Of a stretch of 64,000 nt of DNA, positions 1-11,264 are shown piece after piece; positions within the stretch are counted from its first letter, which is position 1; every line of letters begins with the position of its first letter. Under the pieces are notes generated by a model. It saw nothing but the letters and a program-made list of their open reading frames with translations, was not told the origin of the DNA and ran no database searches. Position numbers and translations under genes: made by a program. The DNA comes from Bimuria novae-zelandiae CBS 107.79 (lineage: Eukaryota; Ascomycota; Dothideomycetes; Pleosporales; Didymosphaeriaceae). The stretch is from positions 365,909 to 429,908 of the forward strand of contig ML976665.1 of assembly GCA_010015655.1 (NCBI GenBank), in the 5' to 3' direction.

Positions 1-785
1 GGCAGAAGAGCTAGCCGAAGCGCCAGGGCTGGGAACAGCCGGAGGATTGACCGGCTGTTGGTACACCAGAGGAGGAATCGGCAGGCCGGTCGAGCGAACG
101 ATGCATTGCGAGGTGATGTCACGAGTGACCCATTGCGTGGAGACTGCGGTAGTCGTGGTTACGGGGACGAACTCGACGGTAGAAGTGCTTTCAACGCTGA
201 TGACGATCGTGGTCGTGGAGTTCTGCGCTAGTGTGGTGGTTTCTTCGCAGCGGCCTGTGGATAGTGGTTAGTTTGCATACTCCCAAGGGCTACAGAGATC
301 GAAGGATGGAGACTTACCCTTCGTTTGCGCTGGAGCGGTCATGATTACTACTGACACTGCTGTCTCGGTCACGGTCGCGAGTGTCTAATTGATATCAGCG
401 GGACGTATTCCATCCCAGTTGAGGGTGGCAGAGCATGTGACTTACGGTGACTTCTTCGACCCAGTTCACAACAGTGCTAGTCGTGTTGTATAGTGCCTGC
501 CGCACAACCTTCAGGTTCTTATCCACGCACTGAACGACGCTCTTGTCACAATCGGCCATCAGCATACCCTCGATGGGCATCTGGCCGTAGGCTGCGGGAG
601 TGGGCTTTGCAGCTGGAGGAACACCTGTAAATGGTCAGATGGGGGAGTCTAGAAAAAAGTAAGAGCTAGGAAAGTCGTAAGTCTACAGAAGAGAAGCAAT
701 TATTCGTACCATCACCATGCGCCCATACGCCGGGCAATCCCACCACAGCGAGAGCGGCTATGAAAGAGAATGGAACGGGCAGCAT
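1..785 (-). CDS. small secreted Ser/Thr-rich protein, paralog 1 (3' end outside window)
   Basis: I do not recognise the family. The gene reads leftward in four exons: 785-710, 624-446, 384-318 and 254 to the edge. All introns are GT..AG, with phases 1, 0 and 1. The start at 785 opens a hydrophobic leader (MLPVPFSFIAALAVVGLPG) typical of a signal peptide, so the product is probably secreted or wall-bound. The mature part has a few cysteines (MADCDKSVVQCV; GRCEET) and then a threonine/valine-rich tract ending in Pro/Ala/Ser-rich sequence where the window stops. The gene at 2057-2842 has the same exon layout, intron phases and aligned segments, including an identical 67-base third exon, which strongly supports the splicing model. 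Function is unknown; a wall protein or effector-like role would be a guess. Confidence 0.72.
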
Positions 786-2056
786 CTTTCAGGGCGACGA
801 AACAGCAATACAATAGCAAACTGCTAAAAGACCCGACAAAGGAACAAGATAGAATAAGAACTTGAGCGTTGAAAAAAAAGGTACGCAGGGTAATCAACGC
901 AGGTTTCGCACTTATATCGTGCATCAAAGCCCCTTTTCCGCAGCTCGCGGCTTCCACCTCATAAAATCAGCTCGTATATACCCCTATAGACTGCCATCCC
1001 GACAGGTCTAGATTTGACGGCGAGGCTGGACCCCTTCCAGTGAGGCCTCTCACAGCTCAAGGAGGCCTGACAGGAGCTAGCACAGGGTCTCTTATATTGA
1101 TCGTCCGTTGTGAAGTGAGCTCGTTTCTTTGGGCTCAGCTCTCCATAGATGGGGTAGGTATGGCGCACGGGGACTCCGTTGGGCCTTTCCAACGCCTTCA
1201 TGCATGCTGGTGCTGATAGAGTTTCGCGACTACCTTGAAGAGCCTAGAAGGCTGGTGATCATTCTAGTGCTGTCTGAGACGGATTCCGGGAGCTTGTAGT
1301 GTCAGGTCGGAGTAGGCGTTGGACACTGTGTTGAGTCAAACAGGCGAAGTGTTTAGTCTCGTCACATTGTCACGTCACATCGATCGCTGTGTGCTCAGCA
1401 GCACCACATTGCAAACGTGCCGAAGGCACTCCGAAACCGACAAACCTACTCTTTTAGTCTTGTCGGTGGACGCGGGTGTGAATTAAGTCATGTGCCTTTG
1501 AGCGCAAGCGCTTCTCTGGCGGTGAGCATCACCATGGCATCTTCCAACCGACGTTGCCTAAAGGCTCACGCATATGTAAACGGCCACGATTAGCGAAAAC
1601 AAGAGACTGGATTGCTTTAGGGAGTACGAGAGACGCAGGAAGCGATGTGCAGTACGTCTGGTTTTAGTTGAGAGAGACTAGAGCACGTAATTAAGCGAGC
1701 GAATGTGGGGTTGGGGACTTTTTGGCTGGCTGACGGCGCGGATGCGGGCCGTCCCAGAACAGGTGAATTGACATTGGCTAGCAACACGACCCGCTTCCCT
1801 GGACGCGTTGGGGATGGCCGCACGGTTTACGCGACGGATGAGAGGCGGCATTCAATCGCTCACCGTCTCTTTAGGCATTCCCCATGGACCCTTATTTCCC
1901 GGGAAAACATTGTTGAGCAGTAGAAACGTTATCGATGGGGACTGTAGGGTTTGATGCTTGGTAAGATAGAAAATTTGGGGAGCATATTGACTTCAGATTA
2001 AGCATACAAATTCGCCGACTTCTCTAACGAAGCTACAGGAAATGCGCCACAATGAT
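786..2056. other. intergenic, no gene recognised
   Basis: This is the spacer between the two secreted paralogs and must hold the promoter of the left one. Only short open frames without domain signals or convincing splice continuity were seen, on either strand. Confidence 0.5.
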
Positions 2057-2842
2057 TCAGACTAAAACCTCAAATCGGGAATAATATGCAGATGCGTGCT
2101 TACTCGCCTGACTACGAGGCTGCGGACTACCAAGCGGGCGGTAGCTTGGCTCTGCATGCCCAGGGGACGGACCCATACCCCCATACGAAGAGTCTTCGAT
2201 CGGCCCATTGAAGAAGCTGGGAATCGAGTTCTGTGTAATCCAAGACGTGGAATACACAGTCTTGGTGGACACTGGCGTAAAAGTGACAACTGTGGTACTT
2301 TTGACGGGCATCATGACCGTCGTTGTCGTCGGTATGACTACAGTGGCCGTGGACTCACAGAGACCTTGACGAAATGGTAAGTAAAGCCACCTATACTAGA
2401 GATGGTGACTTTGACTGAGGCGTAATTTACCTTGCGTCTCGCTCGGTCCGATCATTATGACGATAGAGGTTGAATATTCGGTCTCGGCCTCCACAGTCTA
2501 TCAACAGCGTGAGGATGTCAGTCATGTCCCAGCGATCATGTACGGTGTTGAAAAGCTTGGCTAAGTAAGGCTACCTATACTTACAGTGACGTCCAGAGTG
2601 AAGGTGGAAGTGGCGTGGTGAATAACGTTGATGATAGGCCGCACATCGCTTGGTGGCACCTCTGAGGAGCATTGACTCAGGCTACGAGGGCTTTCTGTGC
2701 TTCTAGGGGCTGTAGATTATCGTTAGTCACTAATGGCTCATGAAACGGAAGAGGATTACGCACCACCGGGCGAATACGCTGAGATGACGGGACACTTTGC
2801 AGCCGCAAAGGTTGCAGCGAGTGCCCAAAATAGCGGAACCAT
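2057..2842 (-). CDS. small secreted Ser/Thr-rich protein, paralog 2
   Basis: The complete four-exon gene runs leftward: 2842-2764, 2709-2585, 2497-2431 and 2364-2057. Intron phases are 1, 0 and 1, the same as in the gene at 1-785. The first intron (54 bases) has a GACTAAC branch site and ends CTACAG. The start at 2842 gives a leader (MVPLFWALAATFAAAKC) and a protein of about 192 residues. Exon 2 ends in LDVT where paralog 1 has VEEVT. Exon 3 is 67 bases in both and encodes comparable IVIM/VVIM segments. Exon 4 opens with LCEST against RCEET and is rich in Thr and Val. The tail, rich in Gly, Pro and Ser, is not shared. Tandem duplication followed by strong divergence is inferred. Function is unknown; secretion is predicted from the leader only. 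Confidence 0.75.
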
Positions 2843-4390
2843 GTTCCAAAATGTAAGATGCAGGACCGAAAAATTCGACAGAAAACGTCTTGAGGCGCTC
2901 CAGCTTTAGTGACGAACTCACGAGAATTTCGCCTCTGTCTGCCGGCAAAGATTTGGCGGCGCGATGTTGGACTTTCCGTCCGCCTCCATTCCCTATGAAC
3001 TTTAGTACACATGCACGATCTTGTCTCAAAGTTTCACCGCTGGAGATCGTAACTAGCGCACGGACGAGACCTAGCCAACCTGCGAGGTGCAAAAAAGCCA
3101 GCGTAGACGATCCAGGGCGGCCTGGAAGATCCAAGAGGAGACAGTGCTGTATGCAGCAGCACTTCGCCTCGTCCACACCGGCGCGTGAGTAGACGCACGA
3201 AAATATGTATGAGGATCAGGAAACGCATTGACTCAGCCAGCCGCAACTCGCCTCATGCGCGCCGCTTGACTTCTCCGAGCCACGACACCTGTCAACCGTT
3301 TTTTAGATGCGGGAAAGCGGGAAGGTCCCCCAGTTCATTACATCATCTTTTCATGACCGCTTCGAAAACAACTACCTCAATCTTGTAGCTTGAACACATG
3401 TGTGGATGTCTCATTTTCAAAATGAATGCAACCTGCTAGAACAAGCGTTTTGACTCAGAGATCTAACTAAACCATATTGAACCGAGCAATCAATGCAAGA
3501 GGACCGGAAATCGACCATCCAACGATTTACTGGTTTCTCAACCATTGAATAGACTCTCCTGGGTGTTCTTCCGTCACAAAAAAATTACGTGCCCGACAAC
3601 GAGGAATTGAGCACTTTATTGGCACTTGGATTAACTGAGCATGACTTGGACGATCCTCAGCCATATCTCGTCACAGTCCTCGCTCCACCGATACAAGAAT
3701 CCGAACTAGTCTAGGCCATAGAATTACATGCACACATTAGAAGAGACCTCGCCACATCTAAGCCGCCACGGCAAGACATGCTCGTTGAAATTACTTTTGA
3801 CAAGACACTTGCAAGCAAACCTACCACGTACTGTCAAACACGAAGTTCTCGCCTACTAAGGCATATCGTGAAACTTTCGAAGGCGTGCAGACTTCACACT
3901 AAGGTGATACGCTACCATAGGTATATACTTCGTTCGAAGATAGACACTTCGCTACTTCAGACGCAGTTCATTCATCTCAGTATCTGAGTTCCAGAGATTA
4001 GCCACCACAGCGACGCCTTGATACGGTGTCTTCAAACGTATACGTGCAGAAACGTGCAGCAATGGCATCGAAAGACACGATTCGAATGTAGAAAGTCCTA
4101 ATGAAGCTGCTCATCACATCTCAGGATTGGCGAGCCACACGAGACATCATAGATCTAGGCTCGAATTATGCAAGCGCCTAAGTGTGTGAATAGCACCAAA
4201 CATGGGCAGGCACAGGAGCATCGAAAGAAAGAGCCTCAGCCAGCCTCTATGGCCCACTTCTCTGCGCATGTATGATGCGCAGCATGTGGCGATATTCCAG
4301 TCTACTATTGGCAGCTACCCCCCTGCCCCCCACCATCCCCTCCCCCACCAACTCCCTTGCGACTGAGCCGTACTAACATGCAATGCCCAG
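2843..4390. other. intergenic, no gene recognised
   Basis: Overlapping short open frames occur on both strands between 2,843 and 3,400, but none has a recognisable motif or splice pattern. From 3,400 to 4,300 I see nothing coding. A pyrimidine-rich stretch at 4,315-4,350 followed by CTAAC and CAG is the acceptor region of the exon starting at 4391. Confidence 0.45.
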
Positions 4391-4672
4391 ATCCGTGTCT
4401 ACTTCGCCCGTGACGAGAGCGAGGGCACGCTGCTGAAGGAGCTCTGCATCACAAACGGCGACTTTACGAGCGCGTGTGAGGGCGCGCTGGATGCGGAGCA
4501 GGGCGTGGGACAGGCGCTGGCTCCAGGGAGCTCCATCTCGGCGGTCAATGTGTTGAGCTCGGCTATGCTTAAGGTGTTTGTGACGCTCAAGGCGGACACG
4601 GAGAAGCTATATGTGTGGTACTTCCCCATCTCGGGTGAGGACTGGCAGCATAAGGAGATTGAGCTGGCTTAG
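4391..4672 (+). pseudogene. orphan 3' exon resembling a fungal fucose-specific lectin repeat
   Basis: A pyrimidine tract, a CTAAC branch-like site and CAG at 4388-4390 lead into an open exon of 93 codons ending at TAG 4670-4672. It begins IRVYFARDE and contains LLKELCI, a glycine/alanine-rich middle and ends KLYVWYFPISGEDWQ. The pattern (IRVYF, then a charged turn and LKELC, then a Trp/Tyr-rich strand) resembles the blades of fucose-binding beta-propeller lectins of the Aspergillus/Aleuria type, which normally have several blades over about 300 residues. No preceding exon with further blades was found, so this is either a 3' remnant or the end of a gene whose 5' exons I failed to see. Family assignment is tentative. 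Confidence 0.4.
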
Positions 4673-5390
4673 ATGGTTGGTAGAGCGCTGCTTTTGAGGT
4701 GTGGTGAGGTATTGACTGGATGGGAGAGTTGGTATGTGGCGGGCGGTGTGGATAGTTCCATGGAATAAAACGATGTGACTACGACTCAGTTCTTACACAA
4801 GAGACTGAAGTCGAGCCGATTTCGTACGTGACTATTTCACATTACGCGGGCAGAGCCCCCAAACGATGTTTGGACTATGCTAAGGCGCCCGCCCACCGGT
4901 AATGACCCCTTTCCCATGCACAGGACAGACCTCACAGCACCACCATCACAACGCACGCAAAGCATGTAATCAATACGTTTTCATTAAGCCAAAGTCCGCG
5001 ACAAGCCCAAGCCTACAGTGTAATAAGGCGCTCATTGATCCATCCAGTCCAATCTCATCTCCATCCTACGTTAATCAACGCTAACCTTACGCCCACAGCG
5101 TCAACACAACATATCTGCGTCCAAACTACAAGCCCACGTGCCAAAAGTTTGCCCAGCGAACCGCACCATGCCTTCGCGGCGGGGATTCCTACAGCCAGGG
5201 TATCATAGAAGTGAAATAAAAGTTACAAGAAAAGTACGAGAGGCTACATGTGTGATGCCGCAGTGGCTGAAAGGAAAATGTCCCTGACCTAACGAGATGC
5301 GCGCCCGTCGATTGGACAGGGCGGTGCTTCCAAAAAAACGCCCTGAGAACATTGACTAGAAATTAAGGCAAAGGAACGTGACAAGCGATT
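4673..5390. other. intergenic between convergent genes
   Basis: This holds the 3' flanks of the lectin-like exon and of OPY2. No credible gene was seen; the short frame at 4902-5084 has no signal. Confidence 0.5.
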
Positions 5391-6923
5391 TTATAGTTCG
5401 CTCCGGTGGTCGTCGGAGAAGGGGCTTTGCGTGCGCTGGTTGCTCGCAGTGCTATGCCTCTTGCCCGACTCCTCCACGATGGGTGTCATGGGTGGTGCTA
5501 GCTGCAGCCTGCTCGACCGCGAGGTCTGCCGTTGAGGTGCAGCAGGGCGGTCGATGCTGGAGAGATCGGAAAAGGGCGATCTTAGATCGGCAACTGAGCT
5601 ACCTGAGAACTCGCTGACGAGATCGCTGTTGCGGAGTAAGCTTTGACGCGCGCGTGCGTGATCGTCTTCATCGGAGTCCGAATCCGAATCTACGTCTCCG
5701 GCCTTTCGCGCACGGGCGTGCCCCATACCATCGTCGGAAGATGTGACTGAGTAATCGGTGAGTGGGCGCAAGGGCTGCACCGTGTTGCCATCGGATATAG
5801 CTGCTGAGCCTGTGAGACCGCTCTTGTCGGAGGAAGAGCTCTTGGGCGGGGTCATATCGGATCCCTTCTTTTTGGTGATGTTGAGGGCGCGCACAGGGCC
5901 TAGCGTGGCAGTACTGCCAATTGAGCTCTGCGGGCTTACAGACGAAGCGCCGCTGCCCATCCGTGGCATCTGAATGCGTATGGGTTTTACTGTATGCTTC
6001 GGATCGATTTGCGGAACGGGAGGAGTTTCGATCATGGGCGTGTCGGCTGGGCTGTTGGAACCGCTTGATTTGACACTGACGACTGCTGCTTTTCCCCGCA
6101 CGATAGTCTGCGCGGGAAGTGGCGAAACGATGGCGTTCTGACGATAAACAGTCGAGGCAACACTAGCACGAGCGAGACTAGGCGCAATGCTGGTGCGAGC
6201 GTAACTACTCCGTAAATCGGTGGATCCTGATGCCATAGAGTCGCGGAAGTCTGGAACAAAGAAGTGCTGTTCAGAGGCGGCATACGGGCTGCTGAGGCCT
6301 GACGAAGGAGACATGGCGGGAATCGGAGGAACAGGCGGGACCAACAGATCCGGTGATCCGGGTCCAGAGCGGTTCGTAACACCGGGGATGTAGGCAATCT
6401 GGATAATGTTCGAAGCGCGTGTGAGGACGGAAGACGCCATTGACGCAACCGTATGCGTAGACGCCCTGGTGCTCCTCCGTGACGCAAAGTCGTTGTCTTG
6501 CTTTTCTTGGGACCCCGACATATCCATCCCGTCGTTCCATCCTTGCTCCTCAGCCCATGACTGCCTCTTGCCTTTCAAGCAGTACTTCCAGATGACAAAC
6601 ACCAGTATCGCAATGAAAGCAACACCACCAATGACACCTCCTGCAATTGCGCCTACGTTCGGCTTCCCAGAGCTGTCATTCGATGCTTCGACACCAATAC
6701 GTTGGCATGTCGCCTGGGCGCAGGAATCGCAACTCTTCTCAGTTTGAACGCATTCCGTATTGCCTGAACAGACAGGGCAAGAAGGCGCCTCGCCTTGAGG
6801 GCAGACGACACAGCGCTTGAAGATGGTGCGCATGACGTTTTCCGCGTCTACACTATTAGTCTGGCGTGCGTTGGAAACGTTGGGATGATATGTACCTCTT
6901 TGGGTGAAGGCCGCCATGGTCAC
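5391..6923 (-). CDS. OPY2: OPY2-type membrane anchor of the HOG pathway
   Basis: Opy2 is a single-pass plasma-membrane protein that recruits the Ste50/Ste11 MAPK module in osmostress signalling. The open frame is 510 codons. Residues 38-73 hold eight cysteines in the spacing CVVCP, SCPVC, ECVQ, SCDSC and ATC, the signature of the Opy2 N-terminal domain. A transmembrane segment follows at about residues 91-113 (GAIAGGVIGGVAFIAILVFV), then a basic stop-transfer KGKR. The cytosolic tail is long, disordered and Ser/Pro-rich, with an acidic DSDSDSDEDD run near residue 420 and a PFSDD end, as expected for a tail with docking and phosphorylation sites. The first ATG is at 6923, but ATG 6833 (residue 31, MRTIFKRC) directly precedes the Cys domain and is the likelier start by family comparison. 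An intron in the N-terminal part would create a stop, so none is proposed. Confidence 0.85.
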   Translation of the reverse strand: MTMAAFTQRGTYHPNVSNARQTNSVDAENVMRTIFKRCVVCPQGEAPSCPVCSGNTECVQTEKSCDSCAQATCQRIGVEASNDSSGKPNVGAIAGGVIGGVAFIAILVFVIWKYCLKGKRQSWAEEQGWNDGMDMSGSQEKQDNDFASRRSTRASTHTVASMASSVLTRASNIIQIAYIPGVTNRSGPGSPDLLVPPVPPIPAMSPSSGLSSPYAASEQHFFVPDFRDSMASGSTDLRSSYARTSIAPSLARASVASTVYRQNAIVSPLPAQTIVRGKAAVVSVKSSGSNSPADTPMIETPPVPQIDPKHTVKPIRIQMPRMGSGASSVSPQSSIGSTATLGPVRALNITKKKGSDMTPPKSSSSDKSGLTGSAAISDGNTVQPLRPLTDYSVTSSDDGMGHARARKAGDVDSDSDSDEDDHARARQSLLRNSDLVSEFSGSSVADLRSPFSDLSSIDRPAAPQRQTSRSSRLQLAPPMTPIVEESGKRHSTASNQRTQSPFSDDHRSEL

Positions 6924-9502
6924 GAGAGCCGTGGCAGGCTGTCAGAACTGCCGCGGCGGGTCAAAAGAGGGTAGTAGGCCAGCACCACGACTGCGACACG
7001 GCCGCACGAGGTGGGACTTGGTCAGATGCGACACTTCGGGCGGATGCAGCGTGCGGGCGGTGATGGGACGCTGCGCGACGAATTGCGGTCACGGCTAGAC
7101 AAAGGAGCGGCGTCTGGCAGAGAGCGAACACGTGCCGGAGGCGACCTTGGGCGGACGGCGTCGTCGTGCGTTACGTCGTGTCGTGAGAAAGTGAAGAGAG
7201 GTAACGAGTGACTATTGTTGGACGTGAGGTGGTCGGCCTGGGAGGACTGAGGCAGGCGTGGAGGAAGAAGAGCGAAGGATGGGGCGCCCGGGCTGGACTG
7301 GCGGATTGGTAGATTGGCCCCCCGTCGCAGTTCGTAAACGGGTTGCTGTTTCGAAACCCCAGCAAATGGTGCGGACGGGCCAGGAACGGGCAATGTGCGT
7401 GCGGAAGCCAACAACACGGATGGACGCCTCGTCCTTTGTTGTTGAATTGTGGCCGACGTACTTTCTTTTTGCTGGTGGTGGACGAGGGCGCGACATGTAG
7501 GCAATCAATAACTCGCTGCAGCTGACCACCGGCCCCGATGGGCGGATCCTCGCGCTGGCTTTGCTCCTTGCCAGCCCAGGCTTGCCCTATGCAGGAAAGC
7601 CAACAGCCAAAGTTTAATCTATTTTTGCAAGGGTACGACGCCCACGTCTGCCCCAGCGAACTGCCTCCCTTCACCTCGGCCTTGCGCAACCACAATTTCC
7701 AACGAGGCCATTCATTGTCAGGAAGCCTCCCACCCACTGCAAACCGGTGGCACAAGGGTTGCCGACGCCGGTGCAGGAACCGCCCAGCGGTATGGCAAAC
7801 CGTGCTGCGCCTGACTGTGCGTCGGGTCAACGCCATGCCAGGCTAGTGCCGCCAATATAACGATAGCGACGGCCCCAAGATGATTGACCCGTTGCATCTC
7901 CAGCACGCGGGGTATCATGAAGGGCCAGGTTCATGAGGCCGTACACAGTGCCACTTTGCGACATGCGACGTGCATCCCACCAAGCGGGCACACAAAGCCA
8001 GAACTATTCCCTCGAGGGCGACACAAACAGTCCGATACTCTCCCGGGCCGGGTGTCTGCACCCGAGTCCGAAACGTTCGCATCTTGACATCCCTACACCT
8101 CTCAAACACTTGATAGTACGTTCGTGGCTTCGATTGCACAAATAGATCCACAAACACTCGTTGTTGCCATAGGGAGCAACGCACACGCCGCGGATACAGC
8201 CAGCCACGCCTTGCTTCTCAGCTCCAGACCTCTCGTGACCGCACCGCTTTACCACGTTGACCGACTCTCGTGGTTTTCTCCTAGCGAATGCAACCGCAAA
8301 AGGTACGCGCAATCTCAAATGTCTAGCCAGTCAGAGTTCGTTGGCACTTGAAAATCTTCGCCTGGTTGAGCAGAGCTCGATGGATGTTCCTGGCCATCGG
8401 AGCATTGCCGCTGAGCCAGACCGATTGATCGGCTTCTTATCGACAAGGCCTCTTGGCAGTGAGACAACAGTTGCCTGTTAAATACCCGAAACGACGACCG
8501 CGTTTTGCCACGTTGAGATCGGGTCTTTGACGCGTAGTTTTCATCTGGACGTTTGCTCGTTTAGTGTAAATGAATGTGATAAATGCGAAACAGAATCCTT
8601 CATTGGTGAAAAGCTGATGACGCATATCCAGTTCGCGCTCAATGCTGATGTTGCAAGATTTATCATAATTGCGTTTCCGGGTTGTTGAGGCGTAAGGGAT
8701 GGATTATGGCGGGCAGAGCAGATGGGTCGGCATTGCCTGCTGCCGATCCATTGACGGGTGCTGATCCGGCTCATCGCGAATACATCCGTGGTTGCGCGTT
8801 CGGACGGGTCATCGTCAGCATCCTATCGAGCATTGATGCTTGGCACGTCGTGTTGGCGGCAAACAGCGTCATTTCGAGGATTCAGGAAAAAATATGTTGG
8901 GTGTGTAGGTCGTCCCTACCCTTTCTGCGCATGCGCCCTTCATCGGAAGGTGCTACGCACCACATCCAAATCCGCCCAAGGAGACTGCGCCATACCTTTA
9001 CATGATCGTTCTTTATTTGAAGTGCGGATAACATATGGCGATGACGAGCTTTTGATAAGTCGCAGTCACAGCTGGACTGACAGCACATAGAGCTCGCTTT
9101 ATTGACATTAAGAACGCCGTTGTTCCGTCGTGCGCTTCTATGCTAATACAATTCAGGGACGGTGGTGCTTTTTGAGACGCGATTATAAGCACGAGAAGTC
9201 GAGAAGGAGGCGCTGATTAGTCCGACCGCTGTCAGATTTCCTCTTATATACGAACTTAACATCGCTGGTCTACTCTCACGGTTAATACATCCCGTGGGCC
9301 ACTACAAGAACCCAATAATCGGTATGAGATAGAACCAATGGCCGCTAAAATCATTTTTCAAAGATTGTCCTTGGGTCTCGACAAACACAAAAATAACCTC
9401 GGGAGGTAATTTTTCCTCCTCCAAGGCGGACCACCTACTCCTTGCACTTCCTCAGGTCGTTCTGTCTCCGATGCCGCGATACCTTCCCCTACACTTTCCC
9501 CA
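6924..9502. other. OPY2 upstream region and intergenic space
   Basis: On the OPY2 sense strand, 6,924-7,260 is rich in C, T and CACTTTCTC-like tracts, typical of a fungal promoter and 5' leader. Open frames up to 221 codons cross 7,020-7,840, but overlap in several frames on both strands and lack domains, so they are treated as chance in GC-rich leader sequence. Nothing convincing was found from 7,850 to 9,500. Confidence 0.45.
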
Positions 9503-11264
9503 TCAACCAGAACACCTCTCGCCGTGCTTTATAAAGTCTCTTCGCTCACCCAGACCCTGTTCATCCCAATACTCCTCCACCACTCCACTAAATGATTCCT
9601 GTCCAATCTGCTTGAGAAGTCCATGCAACTCTACATTCGGCCGCCACCTACCAACCTGCCACCAGATCCGCCGCCTGTTCATCTCATCTGGTGCCATGGG
9701 TATGACCTCCCGGGTCTCGCTGTCCATCGCAAATCCGCATTAGCCTAGTCTCGCGTACGCGATCCCCCATGCCAATTCTACGTCGCTTCAAGGATCGGGG
9801 AGCAATGCCGAGATGGGGTTCAGAACCACATTCTCGCCGTCGTAATCCTCGTCCGACTCTGGTGCAACGTTGTACTTTAGTGGACACCAAACAGCGAAAT
9901 TCCTCAGCACCGGCATATTTGCCGCGGCCCTCGCGATCCCTTCCAGGAAAGGCACAAGGGTATCATCGTTCGGATAGACGCGGAATTACAACCCAAACGC
10001 GTTCCAATGGAACTTCATATCCACGCTCTCGGCATGGAAAACTCCATCCTCTACCGTATCAGCTAGCGGTGGATAATCGCTTCTGCCTGCTGTATGACGG
10101 ATGGATATATCTGTTGCTAGAAGCGGGCCTTGTACGTCAGGATGTTCGTGAAAATACCACAACCCGGAGGGTATGGCCATGTGGAAGACTACATGGAAAG
10201 CCTCGAGACAGGGCCAGGCTGGCGCGGTGCTGCTATCATCAGGCCAGAAGAGTGTAGCATCAGCAATGGCGCGCAAGTTCATGGTACGCAGATAATAGGA
10301 GAGTAGGCGCAGGCTGGTGCTGAAGAGGTCGTGACGACTAGGAGCGACGAGGTTGGGTAGTCCCCAGCGCTGGTCGATGTCTTCAACTTCCTGGAGCGGA
10401 TATAAGAAATCGAGATGGACGTGACGCAGATTAGGTTGTAGGGCATTGGCACTGAAAGCTTTGCCAAAGTCGACCCGTGAGTCTCGACGCGGCCTTATCC
10501 AGTCATGCGTGATAAAGCGGTAGATGTCCGGCAGGGTATCGTAGTAGCCGCCGAATCGGTAATTACTGTGCCATTCGTCGCCCCCCAACATGCAGCTCAG
10601 ACCTACAAGATTGGGGAACCGCTTCGCGAGGTCGAGAAGTACACGGGTATCGATTTTCCGTAGCGAGGGACACTCTTCGCCCCATGCCGGGGTTGTATGA
10701 GGGCGCTTGATGGTAAGCTTTCGGACACAGGTAACGCTGGGTAGGCTGTCCTGCCAAAGAAGATGGACTCGCCAGCTGACGAAGCTTCGTTGAATTCCCC
10801 ATAAAGATGCGTCGGCCGGGAGAGTTGGCATAATGATGTTGAGATGGATGCTCTTAGCACGAAAGTTATCCAAACTTTCTAGCATCGAGAACAAAACCTG
10901 GATCTGACGCGTGAAGTTCTGATCCAGTAGATCGAGGTCAGCCTTGGATTCGCGATAGATTCTTCGTCCTTCCCTTAGCTTATGCTCCATGTCACTATTC
11001 GACGGCTCCTGCCAGTTCTCTGGTGCCTCAAAACTTCGTCTCAAATACCACATCCTTTAAATATCTCACTCTCCGCGGTTGCCGTTGGTACACCTTCAAA
11101 GCTTTCTCCACATCTACTGCCGTCAATTTAAGGCTTCGAAATGCACCGGAGTGGTTCTCGGCCGCAATTTGGAAGCTGGGGGAGACAAAGAGGGTCTACT
11201 TCAGGTCGTAATAATGAAGAAAACTGCTGATGCGGTCGACTATATCTTGCGGTAAGCTGTTCAT
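9503..11264 (-). pseudogene. F-box protein pseudogene
   Basis: Reading leftward from ATG 11264, the protein starts with an F-box-like motif (MNSLPQDIVDRISSFLHYYD, then a LFVSPSFQIAAEN segment), followed by about 560 codons matching the layout of fungal F-box proteins: F-box, long helical middle, C-terminal WGIAYARLG segment. The frame is broken. There is TAG at 11196-11198 (codon 23), a one-base frameshift in a T run at 11030-11033, then in-frame TAA at 9986-9988, TGA at 9788-9790 and TAA at 9740-9742, with family-like sequence continuing after each stop to 9503. All four stops can be single C-to-T changes of CAG, CAA or CGA. The longest remaining piece (11053-9986) has 355 codons. An intact copy would probably be an SCF ubiquitin-ligase adaptor; here it is almost certainly dead. 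Confidence 0.75.

Noticed and set aside
2730..3176. 148-codon minus-strand open frame
   Set aside because: It overlaps exon 1 of the secreted paralog in another frame, and no motif was seen.
7171..7836. 221-codon open frame on the minus strand upstream of OPY2
   Set aside because: It overlaps other open frames on both strands, is rich in Arg, Pro and Ser without domains, and lies in the CT-rich OPY2 leader; it is explained by composition.
9769..10257. 162-codon plus-strand open frame
   Set aside because: It is the antisense of the C-terminal part of the F-box pseudogene, whose sense strand has the family pattern.
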